A stretch of DNA of 64,000 bases from Omphiscola glabra (Eukaryota > Mollusca > Gastropoda > Lymnaeidae). The notes under the pieces are model-generated. The model saw only the letters and a program-made list of their open reading frames with translations. It ran no database searches and was not told the DNA's origin. The stretch covers positions 2,653,365 to 2,717,364 of the forward strand of contig OZ024810.1 in assembly GCA_964017045.1 (NCBI GenBank), written 5' to 3'. Shown here one piece after another: positions 1-10,784 of the stretch (position 1 is the first letter of the stretch; the number at the start of each line of letters is the position of its first letter). A program made the position numbers and the translations under genes.

Positions 1-600
1 ACTTGATGTGTTTGCCTATCTTGATCAAGTCAAATGTGGTCGTGTGTACTTGATTTGTTTGCCTATCTTGATCAAGTCAAATGTGGTCGTGTGTACTTGA
101 TGTGTTTCCTATCTTGATCAAGTCAAATGTGGTCGTGTGTACTTGATGTGTTTGCCTATCTTGATCAAGTCAAATGTGGTCGTGTGTACTTGATGTCTTT
201 GCCTATCTTGATCAAGTCAAATGTGGTCGTGTGTACTTGATGTGTTTGCCTATCTTGATCAAGTCAAATGTGGTCGTGTGTACTTGATGTGTTTGCCTAT
301 CTTGATCAAGTCAAATGTGGTCGTGTGTACTTGATGTGTTTGCCTATCTTGATCAAGTCAAATGTGGTCATGTGTACTTGATGTGTTTGCCTATCTTGAT
401 CAAGACAAATGTGGTCGTGTGTACTTGATGTGTTTGCCTATCTTGATCAAGTCAAATGTGGTCGTGTGTACTTGATGTGTTTGCCTATCTTGATCAAGTC
501 AAATGTGGTCTTGTGTACTTGATGTGTTTGCCTATCTTGATCAAGTCAAATGTGGTCGTGTGTACTTGATGTGTTTGCCTATCTTGATCAAGACAAATGT
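1..600. repeat. 47-bp minisatellite, about 12.7 copies, cut by the window edge
   Basis: Nearly identical 47-bp units run head to tail from the first base. Each carries the 10-bp palindrome CTTGATCAAG. One unit lacks a G (46 bp), and a few others have single substitutions. No gene is supported here. Confidence 0.97.
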
Positions 601-894
601 TCGACAACTCATCACATAAATTATTAAAATTTTGTGTAAAAATTCGTCCGAGATTTGGCGTAAAAAAATTGTATTAACCAGACTTGCACTGAAATATTGT
701 AACACCGGGATTACGAATAGAATGTTAGGAAACTTTATTTCTTATTTTATTTTACGGTGCATATTTTTCTGAAAGTCTTATTTTTCTGAAAGTCTTATTT
801 TTTTCTGAAAGTGTGATTTTTCTGAAAACATATTTTTCAACCACGCAAATATCCAGAGGAAGTTTCATATATTTTCAGGAATTTTATCCCTCTA
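601..894. other. AT-rich spacer, nothing recognised
   Basis: Unique AT-rich sequence with a short direct repeat around TTTTTCTGAAAGT (about 764-830). No gene or element boundary is visible. Confidence 0.6.
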
Positions 895-1131
895 TTATCT
901 CCTACATCAAATATCTCCTAAGTGCAATATCTCCTACATGCAATATCTCCTACATGCAATATCTCCTACATGCAATATCTCCTACATCCAATATCTCCTA
1001 CATTCAATATCTCCTACATCCAATATCTCCTACATCCAATATCTCTTACATCTAATATCTCCTACATCCAATATCTCCTACATTCAATATCTCCTACATC
1101 CAATATCTCCTACATCCAATATATCCTACAT
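895..1131. repeat. 16-bp minisatellite, left block
   Basis: About 15 units of CTACATCCAATATCTC with variant bases (CATGCA, CATTCA). The same array resumes at 1553, so the sequence between is an insertion. Confidence 0.95.
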
Positions 1132-1552
1132 AATAATAATAATAATAATAAAGTTCATTTGAAAAATCACGCTTCATCCCCAAAGGCTCGAAGCGCGATA
1201 CAAAAACAAAGCTGGGAGATAATAACAAGCTGGAAAAGATGGTAGACAACTTCACTCCATAAGGTGTTTGCGAAATAGATGAGTTTTTACATTTGTTTTG
1301 AAATACTCCAGCGTCTGGTTGTTTCTGAGAGCGTCAGGAAGGGTGTTCGAAATGGTTGGGCCAGCAAATGCGAACGTGCGCTTTCCGTAAGTCTCAAGGC
1401 GAACACGCGCTATCGAGAGTTTGCCACTATCGGATGAGCGGAGTTGTCTGTGGGTACATAAAGCGTCATGAGCGCTTGGAGATAGGACGGCGCCATGTCA
1501 TGCAAGCAGCGGTAGCACAGAGTTGCAATTTTATACTCTATGCAAGCGCGGA
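1132..1552 (-). mobile_element. 5'-truncated non-LTR retrotransposon (LINE) 3' end
   Basis: Read on the minus strand, the segment encodes the typical last part of a LINE reverse transcriptase. It starts with LCYRCLHDMAPSYLQAL, has one in-frame stop, and continues with RVRLETYGKRTFAFAGP and SNTLPDALRNN. This matches the RT C-terminal consensus of a YG-R-F-x-P-x-x-W/S-N-x-LP type seen in CR1/L2/Jockey-group elements. The element ends in a (TTA)n tail, seen on the plus strand as TAA repeats at 1131-1151, as many such LINEs do. It is flanked on both sides by the same 16-bp satellite, which shows where it inserted. It is dead: it lacks the endonuclease and the RT catalytic core and carries a stop. 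The exact clade is not determined. Confidence 0.85.
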
Positions 1553-1630
1553 CCAATATCTCCTACATCCAATATCTCCTACATCCAATATCTCCTACAT
1601 CCAATATCTCCTACATCCAATATCTCCTAC
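1553..1630. repeat. 16-bp minisatellite, right block
   Basis: Almost five units of CTACATCCAATATCTC, continuing the array that ends at 1131. Confidence 0.95.
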
Positions 1631-1874
1631 AACAATTTTCTACAATTGAAAAAATGCCAACTTATCGTTATCAAGTATCTGCCTATTTGGTAGTATGACA
1701 TTAAATTATTACATTTGTCTGTTTCTCTCTTAGGAAATAGCAAACATTTCACAAACTTCAGAGAGCATTTCTACAATATTAAACACAAATACATCAAAGT
1801 AGGAACTTGGTGAAATAAAAGTAAATCTTTGTTTGGTCTTCCTGTCTTCTTCCATCTTCTTACTGTTGGCGTTA

Positions 1875-3089
1875 TGTCACACATCTTGACTAGGAATAAT
1901 GAAATAGAGATGTCACACATCTTGACTAGGAATAATAAAATAGAGATGGTTCACAGATCTTAACTAGGAATAATAAAATAGAGATGTCACACATCTTGAC
2001 TAGTAATAATAAAATAGAGATGGTTCACAGATCATGACTAGGAATAATAAAATAGAGATGTCAAACCTCTTGACTAGGAATAATAAAATAGAGATGTTTC
2101 ACACATCTTGACTAGGAATAATAAAATAGAGATGTCACACATCTTGACTATGAATAATGAAATAGAGATGTCACACATCTTGACTAGGAATAATAAAATA
2201 GAGATGTCACACATCTTGACTAGTAATAATAAAATAGAGATGGTTCACAGATCATGACTAGGAATAATAAAATAGAGATGTCAAACATCTTGACTAGGAA
2301 TAATAAAATAGAGATGTTTCACACATCTTGACTAGGAATAATAAAATAGAGATGTCACACATCTTGACTATGAATAATGAAATAGAGATGTCACACATCT
2401 TGACTAGGAATAATAAAATAGAGATGTCACACATCTTGACTAGGAATAATAAAATAGAGATGTCACACATCTTGACTAGGAATAATAAAATAGAGATGTC
2501 AAACATCTTGACTATGAATAATAAAATAGAGATGTTTCACACATCTTGACTAGGAATAATAAAATAGAGATGCCACACATCTTGACTAGGAATAATAAAA
2601 TAGAGATGCCACACATCTTGACTAGGAATAATAAAATAGAGATGTCACACATCTTGACTAGTAATAATAAAATAGAGATGGTTCACAGATCATGACTAGG
2701 AATAATAAAATAGAGATGTCAAACATCTTGACTAGGAATAATAAAATAGACATGTTTCACACATCTTGACTAGGAATAATAAAATAGAGATGTCACACAT
2801 CTTGACTATGAATAATGAAATAGAGATGTCACACATCTTGACTAGGAATAATAAAATAGAGATGTCACACATCTTGACTAGGAATAATAAAATAGAGATG
2901 TCACACATCTTGACTAGTAATAATAAAATAGAGATGGTTCACAGATCATGACTAGGAATAATAAAATAGAGATGTCAAACATCTTGACTAGGAATAATAA
3001 AATAGAGATGTCACACATCTTGACTAGGAATAATAAAATAGAGATGTTACACATATTGACTAGGAATAATAAAATAGAGATGTTTCACA
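1875..3089. repeat. 36-38-bp minisatellite, about 33 copies
   Basis: The unit contains CATCTTGACTAGGAATAAT followed by AAAATAGAGATG. Variants reading GGTTCACAGATCATGACTAG (38 bp) recur at intervals, so groups of units were duplicated together. Most units are a multiple of 3 long, so short open frames appear on both strands. They have no other coding sign and are not called as genes. Confidence 0.96.
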
Positions 3090-3687
3090 ATACTGGCTTA
3101 TGTTTCTGTTTACTTTATTCAAAACGAATGCAAATCTTGATGAAGAAGATATCATGAGTCCCATACATATTCTGCCCCCAACCCCCCCCCCCCCCAATTT
3201 CCGCCCTAAACTCCGTTCCTTTAAGAAACTATTCAGTAAACAACCTGTGTGGTCACGCTTCCCTAGCGTACGGAGGAATTTGGAAGTTCCCAAGCCGTCG
3301 AGGCACAGTTGCCGTCCTCGTCCTGTCCCAAACACCACTTACAACGTCCGTCCAATGTCCAACAAAGAGATTTCCGCGCTCCCTCCGTCTGATAGGCCCT
3401 AGATATTAATTCGAATTAAATCCCGTTGTTTTCCGATCACTCTAGGCCCGGCGCTCGGAGCCACTGTCAACAGGCAGGTCGGTGGGGACAATGAACTATC
3501 GGGTGTTGGGGGAGCAGAGCCATGGGACCAGACAGCTAGGGTATCTTTAGGCGAGATTAGTGGAGTAATGCCGCAACATTGTGTGAAACATGGTTGTGTA
3601 CGCGTGTTGTGTCACACGTGTACACGGCCGTGTGTACGTAGGGTAAGAAACGAGTCAATAAACTAACTTAGTTGTCTCGATGTTTGA
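3090..3687. other. Non-repetitive spacer with a C14 run
   Basis: The GC content is higher than around it. A plus-strand open frame (3100-3402) rich in Pro, Arg and Ser crosses a poly-C run and matches no family I know. The block CATGG-GACCAGACAGCT near 3521-3537 recurs at 11808-11824, which suggests a dispersed repeat. No gene is supported. Confidence 0.4.
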
Positions 3688-4051
3688 GTCGTCATTATCT
3701 GGGCTGTTGGCAATAGTAGTGTAGTCATTATCTGGGCTGTTGGCAATAGTAGTGTAGTCATTATCTGGGCTGTTGGCAATAGTAGTGTAGTCATTATCTG
3801 GGCTGTTGGCAATAGTAGTGTAGTCATTATCTGGGCTGTTGGCAATAGTAGTGTAGTCATTATCTGGGCTGTTGGCAATAGTAGTGTAGTCATTATCTGG
3901 GCTGTTGGCAATAGTGGTGTAGTCATTATCTGGGCTGTTGGCAATAGTAGTGTAGTCATTATCTGGGCTGTTGGCAATAGTAGTGTAGTCATTATCTGGC
4001 CTGTTGGAAATGTTATATTTGAGTCGTCATCATATGGGCTGTTGGCAATAG
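3688..4051. repeat. 33-bp minisatellite, about 10 copies plus a degenerate last unit
   Basis: The unit is built on GTCATTATCTGGGCTGTTGG followed by CAATAGTAGTGTA. The array stops abruptly at 4051, exactly where the dispersed repeat beginning CAGACCTGCCAACC starts. Confidence 0.96.
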
Positions 4052-4608
4052 CAGACCTGCCAACCCTTCCGATTTTGTCGGAATTATACGGATTTTTTAC
4101 CCCTCATTCCGACCTTCCGACAAACCTCTTAAAATTCCGATTTTCCGAACATTATTATTTTTCACCCGTCATAAAAATCCAAAAGCGACCAAAACAAATT
4201 TAAAAAAAAAATACAAAAAATACAAAATCGGATACGACTACGACAGGCAATGGTGCATTCCTTTATTTTTGTATGTAGTGTCTACAAGCCCGGCTACCGG
4301 ATGAATAAGTTCTTGCGATATTCGCCCGGCTATTACTATTATATACTTGATCAAGACACATGACCACCGTGGCAAAGTTGCGCGAGATATTTGTCCGTTA
4401 GCCTTGTCACGTGACCGCCTATAGTCCGGTCGCCGGACGTGTAGACACTCTCGACACTGCCTTGTTTTTATCGAAGCGAGCCGCGATCTTCAAATCATTC
4501 TTCAATTATCAATTAATCCGATCGCGATTCATCCTTTTACTAGGCTAAAAAATAATTCAGTTTTGTTGTGAATTTTTGTTTGTTAAAGTTTTTCTTAATT
4601 AAATTTAA
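4052..4608 (+). repeat. Dispersed repeat family, copy A (possible DNA-transposon 5' end)
   Basis: The segment starts CAGACCTGCCAACC and is clearly homologous to 27853-28490. Shared blocks include GTGTCTACA, GTTGCGCGAGATATTTGTCC, CTTGTCA-GTGACCGC, GTGTAGACACT, AAGCGA-CCGCGATCT and TTTTCTTAATTAA. Both copies run directly into an ATG followed by a six-fold coding tandem repeat. The start resembles terminal sequences of hAT-like DNA transposons, but I see no matching inverted end or target duplication. Confidence 0.7.
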
Positions 4609-4902
4609 ATGGATAAATCTATTGAAAGTGGTGGGTACAGTGATATTAATAAATCTATTGAAAGTGGTGGGTACAGTGATATTAATAAATCTATTGAAAG
4701 TGGTGGGTACAGTGATATTAATAAATCTATTGAAAGTGGTGGGTACAGTGATATTAATAAATCTATTGAAAGTGGTGGGTACAGTGATATTAATAAATCT
4801 ATTGAAAGTGGTGGGTACAGTGATATTAATAAATATATTTTAACACACAAAAAACTAAAACAAAGAGTTATACAACTGCAGCTAAAAGTAAAAGTGCCGT
4901 GA
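4609..4902 (+). CDS. Hypothetical 97-aa tandem-repeat protein
   Basis: The first ATG after the conserved copy-A leader opens a frame of six exact 12-residue units (KSIESGGYSDIN, encoded by a 36-bp DNA repeat). A basic tail of about 23 residues follows (KYILTHKKLKQRVIQL) and then TGA. There is no signal peptide, membrane segment or known domain. The unit length keeps the frame open, so it could be a chance product of a minisatellite. What argues for more is the position: in the second family copy (28495) an unrelated 14-residue repeat, also six-fold, begins at the matching place. I do not recognise the protein and assign no function. Confidence 0.3.
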   Translation: MDKSIESGGYSDINKSIESGGYSDINKSIESGGYSDINKSIESGGYSDINKSIESGGYSDINKSIESGGYSDINKYILTHKKLKQRVIQLQLKVKVP

Positions 4903-5347
4903 ATCTACGACATCCAAGTCTAATTGCTTTGCTAAGTGTTATTGACCACCTATCTTTTTGAACGAAATATTCCTCCAACAAACTCCGATCGTTTTAATGC
5001 AAGAGTCACAGAAATGTTTCCTTACTCGCAGATTGCTAGAAGATTGTAAAGAAAAATTACAAATAAACAAGGGCAAGCATGAAAGTTTATCTTTTTAGCT
5101 TGCTTGTATCAAAAATCAGTTGAAATGGTAATTTCCAGTTGTCCAAAGAACTGTTGTACAAAAGCCAAAAGGCCACCAGGGATAGGCAGGAAAACTGAAC
5201 TCTTAGCAGCCTGTGTGTGTACACATGTGTCAATAAAATGGATCTTCTGTCTTCACAATTTACTTTTAAAAAAACATAATTAGCTAACTTTGGGGGCATC
5301 AGTGGGGAAATGTGAAATAAATTAAGTAGTTCTTTCTATTATTTCCC
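4903..5347. other. Spacer, no gene recognised
   Basis: Unique AT-rich sequence. The open frames here are short and lack family motifs. Confidence 0.5.
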
Positions 5348-5436
5348 TGATTGCACTCAGAAGGCACACAGATGTTCATAGAGGCAAAGTGATGATTGCA
5401 CTCAAAAGGCACACAGATGTTCATAGAGGCAAAGTG
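5348..5436. repeat. 45-bp direct duplication
   Basis: Two copies starting TGATTGCACTC, differing at one base (CAGAAGG / CAAAAGG), lie immediately before the 41-bp array. Confidence 0.9.
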
Positions 5437-6212
5437 TTTGAATGTCTGTTGAACAGTTTCTGCACCCACCACATGTGGTATGATGGTTGTGTAAAACACT
5501 TTCTGCACCCACCGCATGTGATAGAATGTCTGTAAAACTGTTTCTGCACCCACCGCACGTGATAGAATGTCTGTAAAACTGTTTCTGCACCCACCGCACG
5601 TGATAGAATGTCTGTAAAACTGTTTCTGCACCCACCGCACGTGATAGAATGTCTGTAAAACACTTTCTGCACCCACCGCACGTGATAGAATGTCTGTAAA
5701 ACTGTTTCTGCACCCACCGCACGTGATAGAATGTCTGTAAAACTGGTTCTGCACCCACCGCACGTGATAGAATGTCTGTAAAACACTTTCTGCACCCACC
5801 GCACGTGATAGAATGTCTGTAAAACTGTTTCTGCACCCACCGCACGTGATAGAATGTCTGTAAAACTGTTTCTGCACCCACCGCACGTGATAGAATGTCT
5901 GTAAAACTGGTTCTGCACCCACCGCACGTGATAAAATGTCTGTAAAACACTTTCTGCACCCACCGCACGTGATAGAATGTCTGTAAAACTGTTTCTGCAC
6001 CCACCGCATGTGATAGAATGTCTGTAAAACTGTTTCTGCACCCACCGCACGTGATAGAATGTCTGTAAAACTGTTTCTGCACCCACCGCATGTGATAGAA
6101 TGTATGTAAAACTGTTTCTGCACACACCACACGTGATAGAATGTATGTAAAACTGTTTCTGCACACACCACACGTGATAGAATGTCTGTAAAACTGTTTC
6201 TGCACCCACCAC
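5437..6212. repeat. 41-bp minisatellite, about 18 copies, most with an E-box
   Basis: The unit contains CTGCACCCACCGCACGTGAT then AGAATGTCTGTAAAACTGTTT. Most copies carry the palindrome CACGTG, the consensus E-box of bHLH factors such as Myc/Max and CLOCK/BMAL. The two end-most types have CATGTG or GCACACACCACACGTG. Because 41 is not a multiple of 3 and the unit lacks reverse-strand stops in any frame, all three minus-strand frames stay open for over 270 codons. This is a property of the repeat and not evidence for a protein. Confidence 0.96.
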
Positions 6213-6497
6213 GATGTCATCACAATTAATCGTCTCCATTGTCATTCCGTGACGTCATGACGAGGGCTAACACGATCGAGATTTCTACGCTACGCGTGAC
6301 CCGCTGGCAGTTAACAACCTCCCATCATGACATGACTGCACTTGAAACTAGGTCATATTAATAGGGTATCAAGATATGTCTAGGCTTGAACATAAACGAC
6401 GAGACAATTAAGCCGACGTTTCGGCTAGATGCCTTCCTCAGCAGACGATACAAAACAATAAACAACATATTATTTTTTTAATGCATGATTTCGAAGT
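6213..6497 (-). other. Spacer with a hammerhead-like / Penelope-like motif at 6418-6441
   Basis: On the minus strand, 6441 to 6418 reads CTGAGGA, then a short GGC/GCC stem with a 5-nt loop, then GAAAC. This fits the hammerhead core CUGANGA-stem II-GAAA. Penelope-like retroelements are known to carry such motifs. Helices I and III are not convincing, so this is a candidate only. The rest of the spacer shows no gene. Confidence 0.35.
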
Positions 6498-6796
6498 CAT
6501 CGGTATATGCCTACCATTTTACAAAGATTCTCGTGTGAGAACAAGTCTAGCCCCTTGACCATAGGTCATCGGTATATGCCTACCATTTTACAAAGATTCT
6601 CGTTTGAGAACAAGTCTAGCCCCTTGACCATAGGCCATCGGTATATGCCTACCATTTTACAAAGATTCTCGTGTGAGAACAAGTCTAGCCCCTTGACCAT
6701 AGGTCATCGGTATATGCCTACCATTTTACAGAGATTCTCATGTGAGAACAGTCTAACCCCTTGACCACAGGTCATCGGTATATGCCTACCATTTTT
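6498..6796. repeat. 69-bp minisatellite, just over 4 copies
   Basis: The unit begins CATCGGTATATGCCTACCAT and contains the small hairpin TTCTCGTGTGAGAA. The last complete unit has a 1-bp deletion. Confidence 0.95.
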
Positions 6797-7419
6797 ATTG
6801 ATCTCATCAAACAATGAACGGTAACTCGTGTATTTATTGCTAGTAACATTCACACACACACACACAAATATGTTTTAAACACAAAATTGTGGAAGCAAAG
6901 TTTCCCTCATTAAATTTCCATTTTTTTTAGCTAACTCAAACTTTTTTTTGCATTATCTTTAACCCCGCCCAACCTAACACAAACTTGTTTAGCATGATCT
7001 TTACCCCACCCCCCACTTTTTTTACCTGGAAAAAAATATAATAACACTAAAAAAGCAACTGAAAAAATCTGGAGAGGAAAAAACACCGTAATTGTGAACG
7101 TTAAGAGAGTTATCTCAACTTTGTTTGTCGGTGGTGGGACTTAATTCAAGAACCATGTACTTAGATCATTTGTTGAAGATGTCACACTGACAATGGTAAA
7201 GTGTACTTAGATAATTTGTTGGAGACGTCACACTGACAATGGTAAAAACTATTGTGTTCATGGTACGGCACTTTTCTCACCATCAATTTCCGTCTGATGT
7301 GTCGGTCACCATCTTGTTAGTCGTCTGCTAACATGACAGTACTTCGTGTGGAACACGTTAGGGAACAAAGCTTAACTCTTAAAGTATCACTGTGGGACGG
7401 AGAGACACAATTTACAACA
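6797..7419. other. Spacer with a short CA run and a local duplication
   Basis: A CA microsatellite of about 14 bp lies near 6850-6864. A diverged duplication of about 50 bp around GTCACACTGACAATGGTAAA spans 7141-7245. No gene is recognised. Confidence 0.55.
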
Positions 7420-7500
7420 AAGGTCCTCAAATGAAGGTCCTCAAATGAAGGTCCTCAAATGAAGGTCCTCAAAGGAAGGTCCTCAAATCATTGTCGTCAA
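7420..7500. repeat. 14-bp minisatellite, about 5 copies
   Basis: Repeats of GGTCCTCAAATGAA, the last ones diverged. Confidence 0.9.
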
Positions 7501-7991
7501 ATCAAAGTTATAATCGCTTATTATGTTCTGCTTTCCACCAAACTCTTAACCGCCAATGGCTTAGAATACGCACATCGTCGTCTTCCTAGAGAGTTTTCGT
7601 TGCATATAAAGTTGCTTAAGTTGAATACACCACTGATCCACTCGTCTACTTACCAATCTACAAACTCAGCCACTTGGTACTTTACTTACAAACATAGATA
7701 CCGACTATTCTACATTAACGCACATCGAAAGGCTTCTGAAGTATCAAACAGAGGTTCTTATTACTGACCAGCAGACCTACTTACGTCTTTACCAGCACTC
7801 ACCAGGGCTATACTAATTACTGACCGTCAGGCCTACTTACTTCTCTACCAGCACTCACCAGTGCTAATAACTCTACGGGTTCAACGCAAACATTTCTGAA
7901 AGTTATTAAACAGTAACGAACATAACATAAGGGCATAACAGATATATCATAGGGCATAACAGGGTTATCATAGGGCATAACATATATATAA
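7501..7991. other. Spacer, no gene recognised
   Basis: A 102-codon plus-strand frame (7459-7767) starts inside the 14-bp repeat and shows no known motif, so it is not called. Three ~24-bp repeats of CATAGGGCATAACA lie at 7925-7985. Confidence 0.5.
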
Positions 7992-8190
7992 CAGATTTCC
8001 TTCCCTATATACTTGGTGCCCTTTCCGACTCGTTTCCCTGCAGATATCCTCCCCTATAGTCTTGGCGCCCTTGCATACTTGTTTCCTTGCAGATTTCCTC
8101 CCCTATAGCCTTTGCGCCCTTGCCCACGTGTTTCCCTGCAGATTTCCTCCCCTATAGAAGTACCGTCCTTGCCGACTAGCCACTGAATAG
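7992..8190. repeat. About 48-bp diverged tandem repeat, 4 copies
   Basis: Four diverged copies of TTTCCCTGCAGATTTCCTCC followed by CCTATAG and a GCGCCCTTG block. Confidence 0.8.
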
Positions 8191-8395
8191 CCACTCGGGG
8201 CTATGACCGGCTCAGCCACCAAGCTAATCCAATCCCGAAATAACGTACCAATTTTAGGAGCTAAAATGACATTTCTAAACCGATTAAACATGATCTTTTT
8301 TTTTTAATGGATCGCTGAAAGCAGAATATGTTTCAAATCTATCTTTCAAATGATTATTGTGCCAAGCATTGAAGGTTTTGACCACTTCCTTTCAG

Positions 8396-8664
8396 GCATT
8401 AAGGAGACGTCATTTCTCTACGCCATCTCTTCAGCTGCGCTCGTCAACGAGGTGTCCCGCGCATGCGCACAGGGGATCCTGGACAGATGCACATGTGACG
8501 AGTCTGAAGGCCTGGACAACACAAAAACATGGCGGTGGGGTGGTTGTGGTGACAACATCCGGTTTGGATTAAAATTCGCCAAGAAGTTTATCGGAGGCGC
8601 AGGCGGATCTGACAAGGACATCAGGGCCAAAGTTGATGAACACAATACAGAGGCGGGGATCAAG
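8396..8664 (+). CDS. Wnt9: Wnt9, internal (penultimate coding) exon
   Basis: This exon encodes the middle of a secreted Wnt ligand, which signals through Frizzled and LRP receptors. The acceptor is TTCCTTTCAG at 8386-8395 and the donor AAG|GTGGGT is at 8664/8665. The exon starts in phase 1 and ends in phase 0. Its 89 complete codons begin IKETSFLYAISSAALVNEV and include the conserved Wnt features RACAQGILDRCTCDE, WRWGGCGDN (the universal W-GGC-DN motif) and the alpha-helical stretch to HNTEAGIK. The FLYAISSA and CTCDE...WQWGGCGDN pattern with the following helix fits Wnt9 better than other subfamilies. It joins in frame to the exon at 12461. Upstream exons were not found in the 8.4 kb before it and are probably outside the window. 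Confidence 0.93.
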
Positions 8665-8705
8665 GTGGGTGCAAATGGTTACTTTGTGACTATGAAAGTT
8701 GTCAA

Positions 8706-9006
8706 AATAAAGAGAGAGATGTAGCGAGAGAGGAGGAGGGAGAGAGGAAGGTGGAGAGAGAGAGTGATGAATACAAACAGGGAAAACTAAAGAGGAAAGT
8801 GTGTGTAATGCACAGAAAGTTTGGGTGTTTAAGGAAGAGAAGTGAATGAGTGAGAGAGGAGAGTGAGAGAGATAGAGACAGAGAGAGAGAGACAGAGACA
8901 GGGGGAGAGACAGAGAGAGAGAGACAGAGAGAGAGAGAGACAGAGAGAGTGAGAGAGACAGAGAGAGAGACAGAGGGAGGGACAGAGAGAGTGTGTGAGA
9001 GAGAGG
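8706..9006. repeat. GA-rich microsatellite in the Wnt9 intron
   Basis: About 300 bp of GAGAGA/CAGAGA repeats start 41 bp after the exon donor. On the minus strand it is a long CT-rich tract. Open frames across it are low-complexity artefacts. Confidence 0.95.
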
Positions 9007-9596
9007 TAAATGCAAAATTAATCTTTTAAAGCGCGAAGGTATATAAATCAAGAAATGGACAACAACAAATGTTCAAAGAAGAGAAAAAATGGATTATACA
9101 AAGATAACTTCTTAAAGGCCACACCACTTTTGACAGTAATGTAAGAAGAAAATTGTTTTTGTAATATGGCAACTTTATAAATATATTAGGCGAATCAATT
9201 GGCATGAAATAGTTAGCAGACGATAACCTGATTTGTTCTCTCTAATGGCTAGCATCAAAGATGACCTACCAAATACTTGGACACATTTCGTCCAGAGGCA
9301 TTTTTGTCCTACTTCTTGAACAGCAGTTGCTACTACATAATAGGTGAGGGGGGGGAATCATTTTAGGAAAAAAAAAGAGTAAATCTCAAAATTAAATATT
9401 GACACTGTACCCACATAAAATCTACGGCCTTTGCGCGTGTCGTGTTTTCAGTGTCCCTCTACGCGCCCTCAAGTGTCCCTCTCTTTGCCTATACCGGTAT
9501 TGAAAACGATCCACGCACTTTGTTTGGAGCCAAAATAAAATAAAATGTGTTTTGCGGATTAATTTCAATGTTGTTTGTGTTCTGATAAATCAAATA
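9007..9596. other. Wnt9 intron, unique part
   Basis: AT-rich intronic sequence with a G-run near 9349. No coding or element signal. Confidence 0.7.
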
Positions 9597-10180
9597 AGAT
9601 GAGAGACACCACGCACCGTAAGATGAGAGACACCACGCACCGCAAGACGAGAGACACCACGCACCGTAAAATGACAGACACCACGCACCGTAAGATGAGA
9701 GACACCACGCACTTTTAGATTAGAGACACCACGCACCGTAAGATGACAGACACCACGCACCGTAAGATGACAGACACCACGCACCGTAAGATGACAGACA
9801 CCACGCACTTTTAGATGACAGACACCACGCACCGTAAGATGAGAGACACCACGCACCGTAAGATGACAGACACCACGCACCGTGAGATTGCAGACACCAC
9901 GGACCATGAGATTGCAGACACCACGGACTGTACGATGAGAGACACCACGCACTGTAAGATGAGAGACATCACGCACTTTTAGATGAGAGACACAACGCAC
10001 TTTTAGATGAGAGACACCACGCACTTTTAGATGAGACACCACGAGACACCACGCACTTTTAGATGAGAGACACCACGCGCTTTTAGGTGAGAGACACCAC
10101 GCACCGTAAGATGACAGACACCACGCACTGTAAGATGACAGACACCACGCACCGTAAGATGACAGACACCACGCACCGTT
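9597..10180. repeat. 24-bp minisatellite, about 24 copies, in the Wnt9 intron
   Basis: The unit is AGATGAGAGACACCACGCAC + CGTA, with variants ACAGAC, TTTTAG and GATTGC. A period divisible by 3 gives a 150-codon minus-strand frame of 8-residue repeats (VRGVSHLT type) with no support as a gene. Confidence 0.96.
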
Positions 10181-10630
10181 ACAAGCACTCTGCCAACTAG
10201 CTCGTCATTTTAAACTCGTTTCTCCTACGAATCAGTTTCTACAATTCTCTTCTGTTTGTTCTCCCAGAGATTTGTCATGAAATCCTCCAATTTGCATAAC
10301 CCTAAACTCTGTTCTACAGTGTCCATGTCAGTGAAGTTTTAGTTTAAAGTAAAGAGTCGGGGGGGGGGGGGGGTTTGTTGTGCCTCTATTTTTTTTAAAT
10401 GGGCATTCGATCAAGCTGTTTTACAATGATAAAGTTGATAGATGATGAAATGCCGCCATCTTTTAGACAATGTTATTCCTTATCTTATCATTCATCTTAT
10501 TTTTTTATAATATCATTCATCACTGGCCGACTTTGGGTTCCTCATTTCATTTGTTGAACTAGATGATACAAGGTTCTATTCTAGATATTAAGATCTATGA
10601 CAGGACATGTATATAGTTTGATGATCTATC
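10181..10630. other. Wnt9 intron with a G15 run
   Basis: Unique sequence. Fifteen consecutive G at 10359-10373 could form a quadruplex or be an assembly-sensitive homopolymer. Confidence 0.7.
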
Positions 10631-10784
10631 CAGTGGCGTAGCTAGCAGTAGTGCTGCCTGGGGCGGGGCGAGGATTTCCCCGCTTTCCTTCCATGACAAA
10701 TCTCTGCCGTTGACCGGCCGCCCCTTATATAAAGAAATAAATTTCCGCGACAGCCTCCTCCGTTGCACCCCTCCTAAGCCACTG
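10631..10784. mobile_element. Short hAT-like MITE (154 bp)
   Basis: The element starts CAGTGGCGTAGCTAGCAG, and its other end read in reverse is CAGTGGCTTAGGAGGGG, a short imperfect terminal inverted repeat. It is bordered by GATCTATC (10623-10630) and GATATATC (10785-10792), an 8-bp target duplication with one mismatch, the length hAT elements make. The CAGTGGCGTAGC end is common among animal hAT MITEs. It has no coding capacity, lies in the Wnt9 intron, and is more GC-rich than its surroundings. Confidence 0.75.

Noticed and set aside
3521..3537. Motif shared with 11808-11824 as a transposon family
   Set aside because: Only about 17 bp agree well, not enough to define an element.
5299..6245. 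Three overlapping minus-strand frames of over 270 codons
   Set aside because: All are produced by a 41-bp tandem repeat without reverse-strand stops. There is no unique coding sequence, splice site or known domain.
8569..9051. 160-codon Ser/Leu-rich minus frame
   Set aside because: It is the antisense of the Wnt9 exon end plus a GA microsatellite.
9590..10042. 150-codon minus frame of VRGVSHLT-like repeats
   Set aside because: Pure 24-bp minisatellite lying inside the Wnt9 intron.
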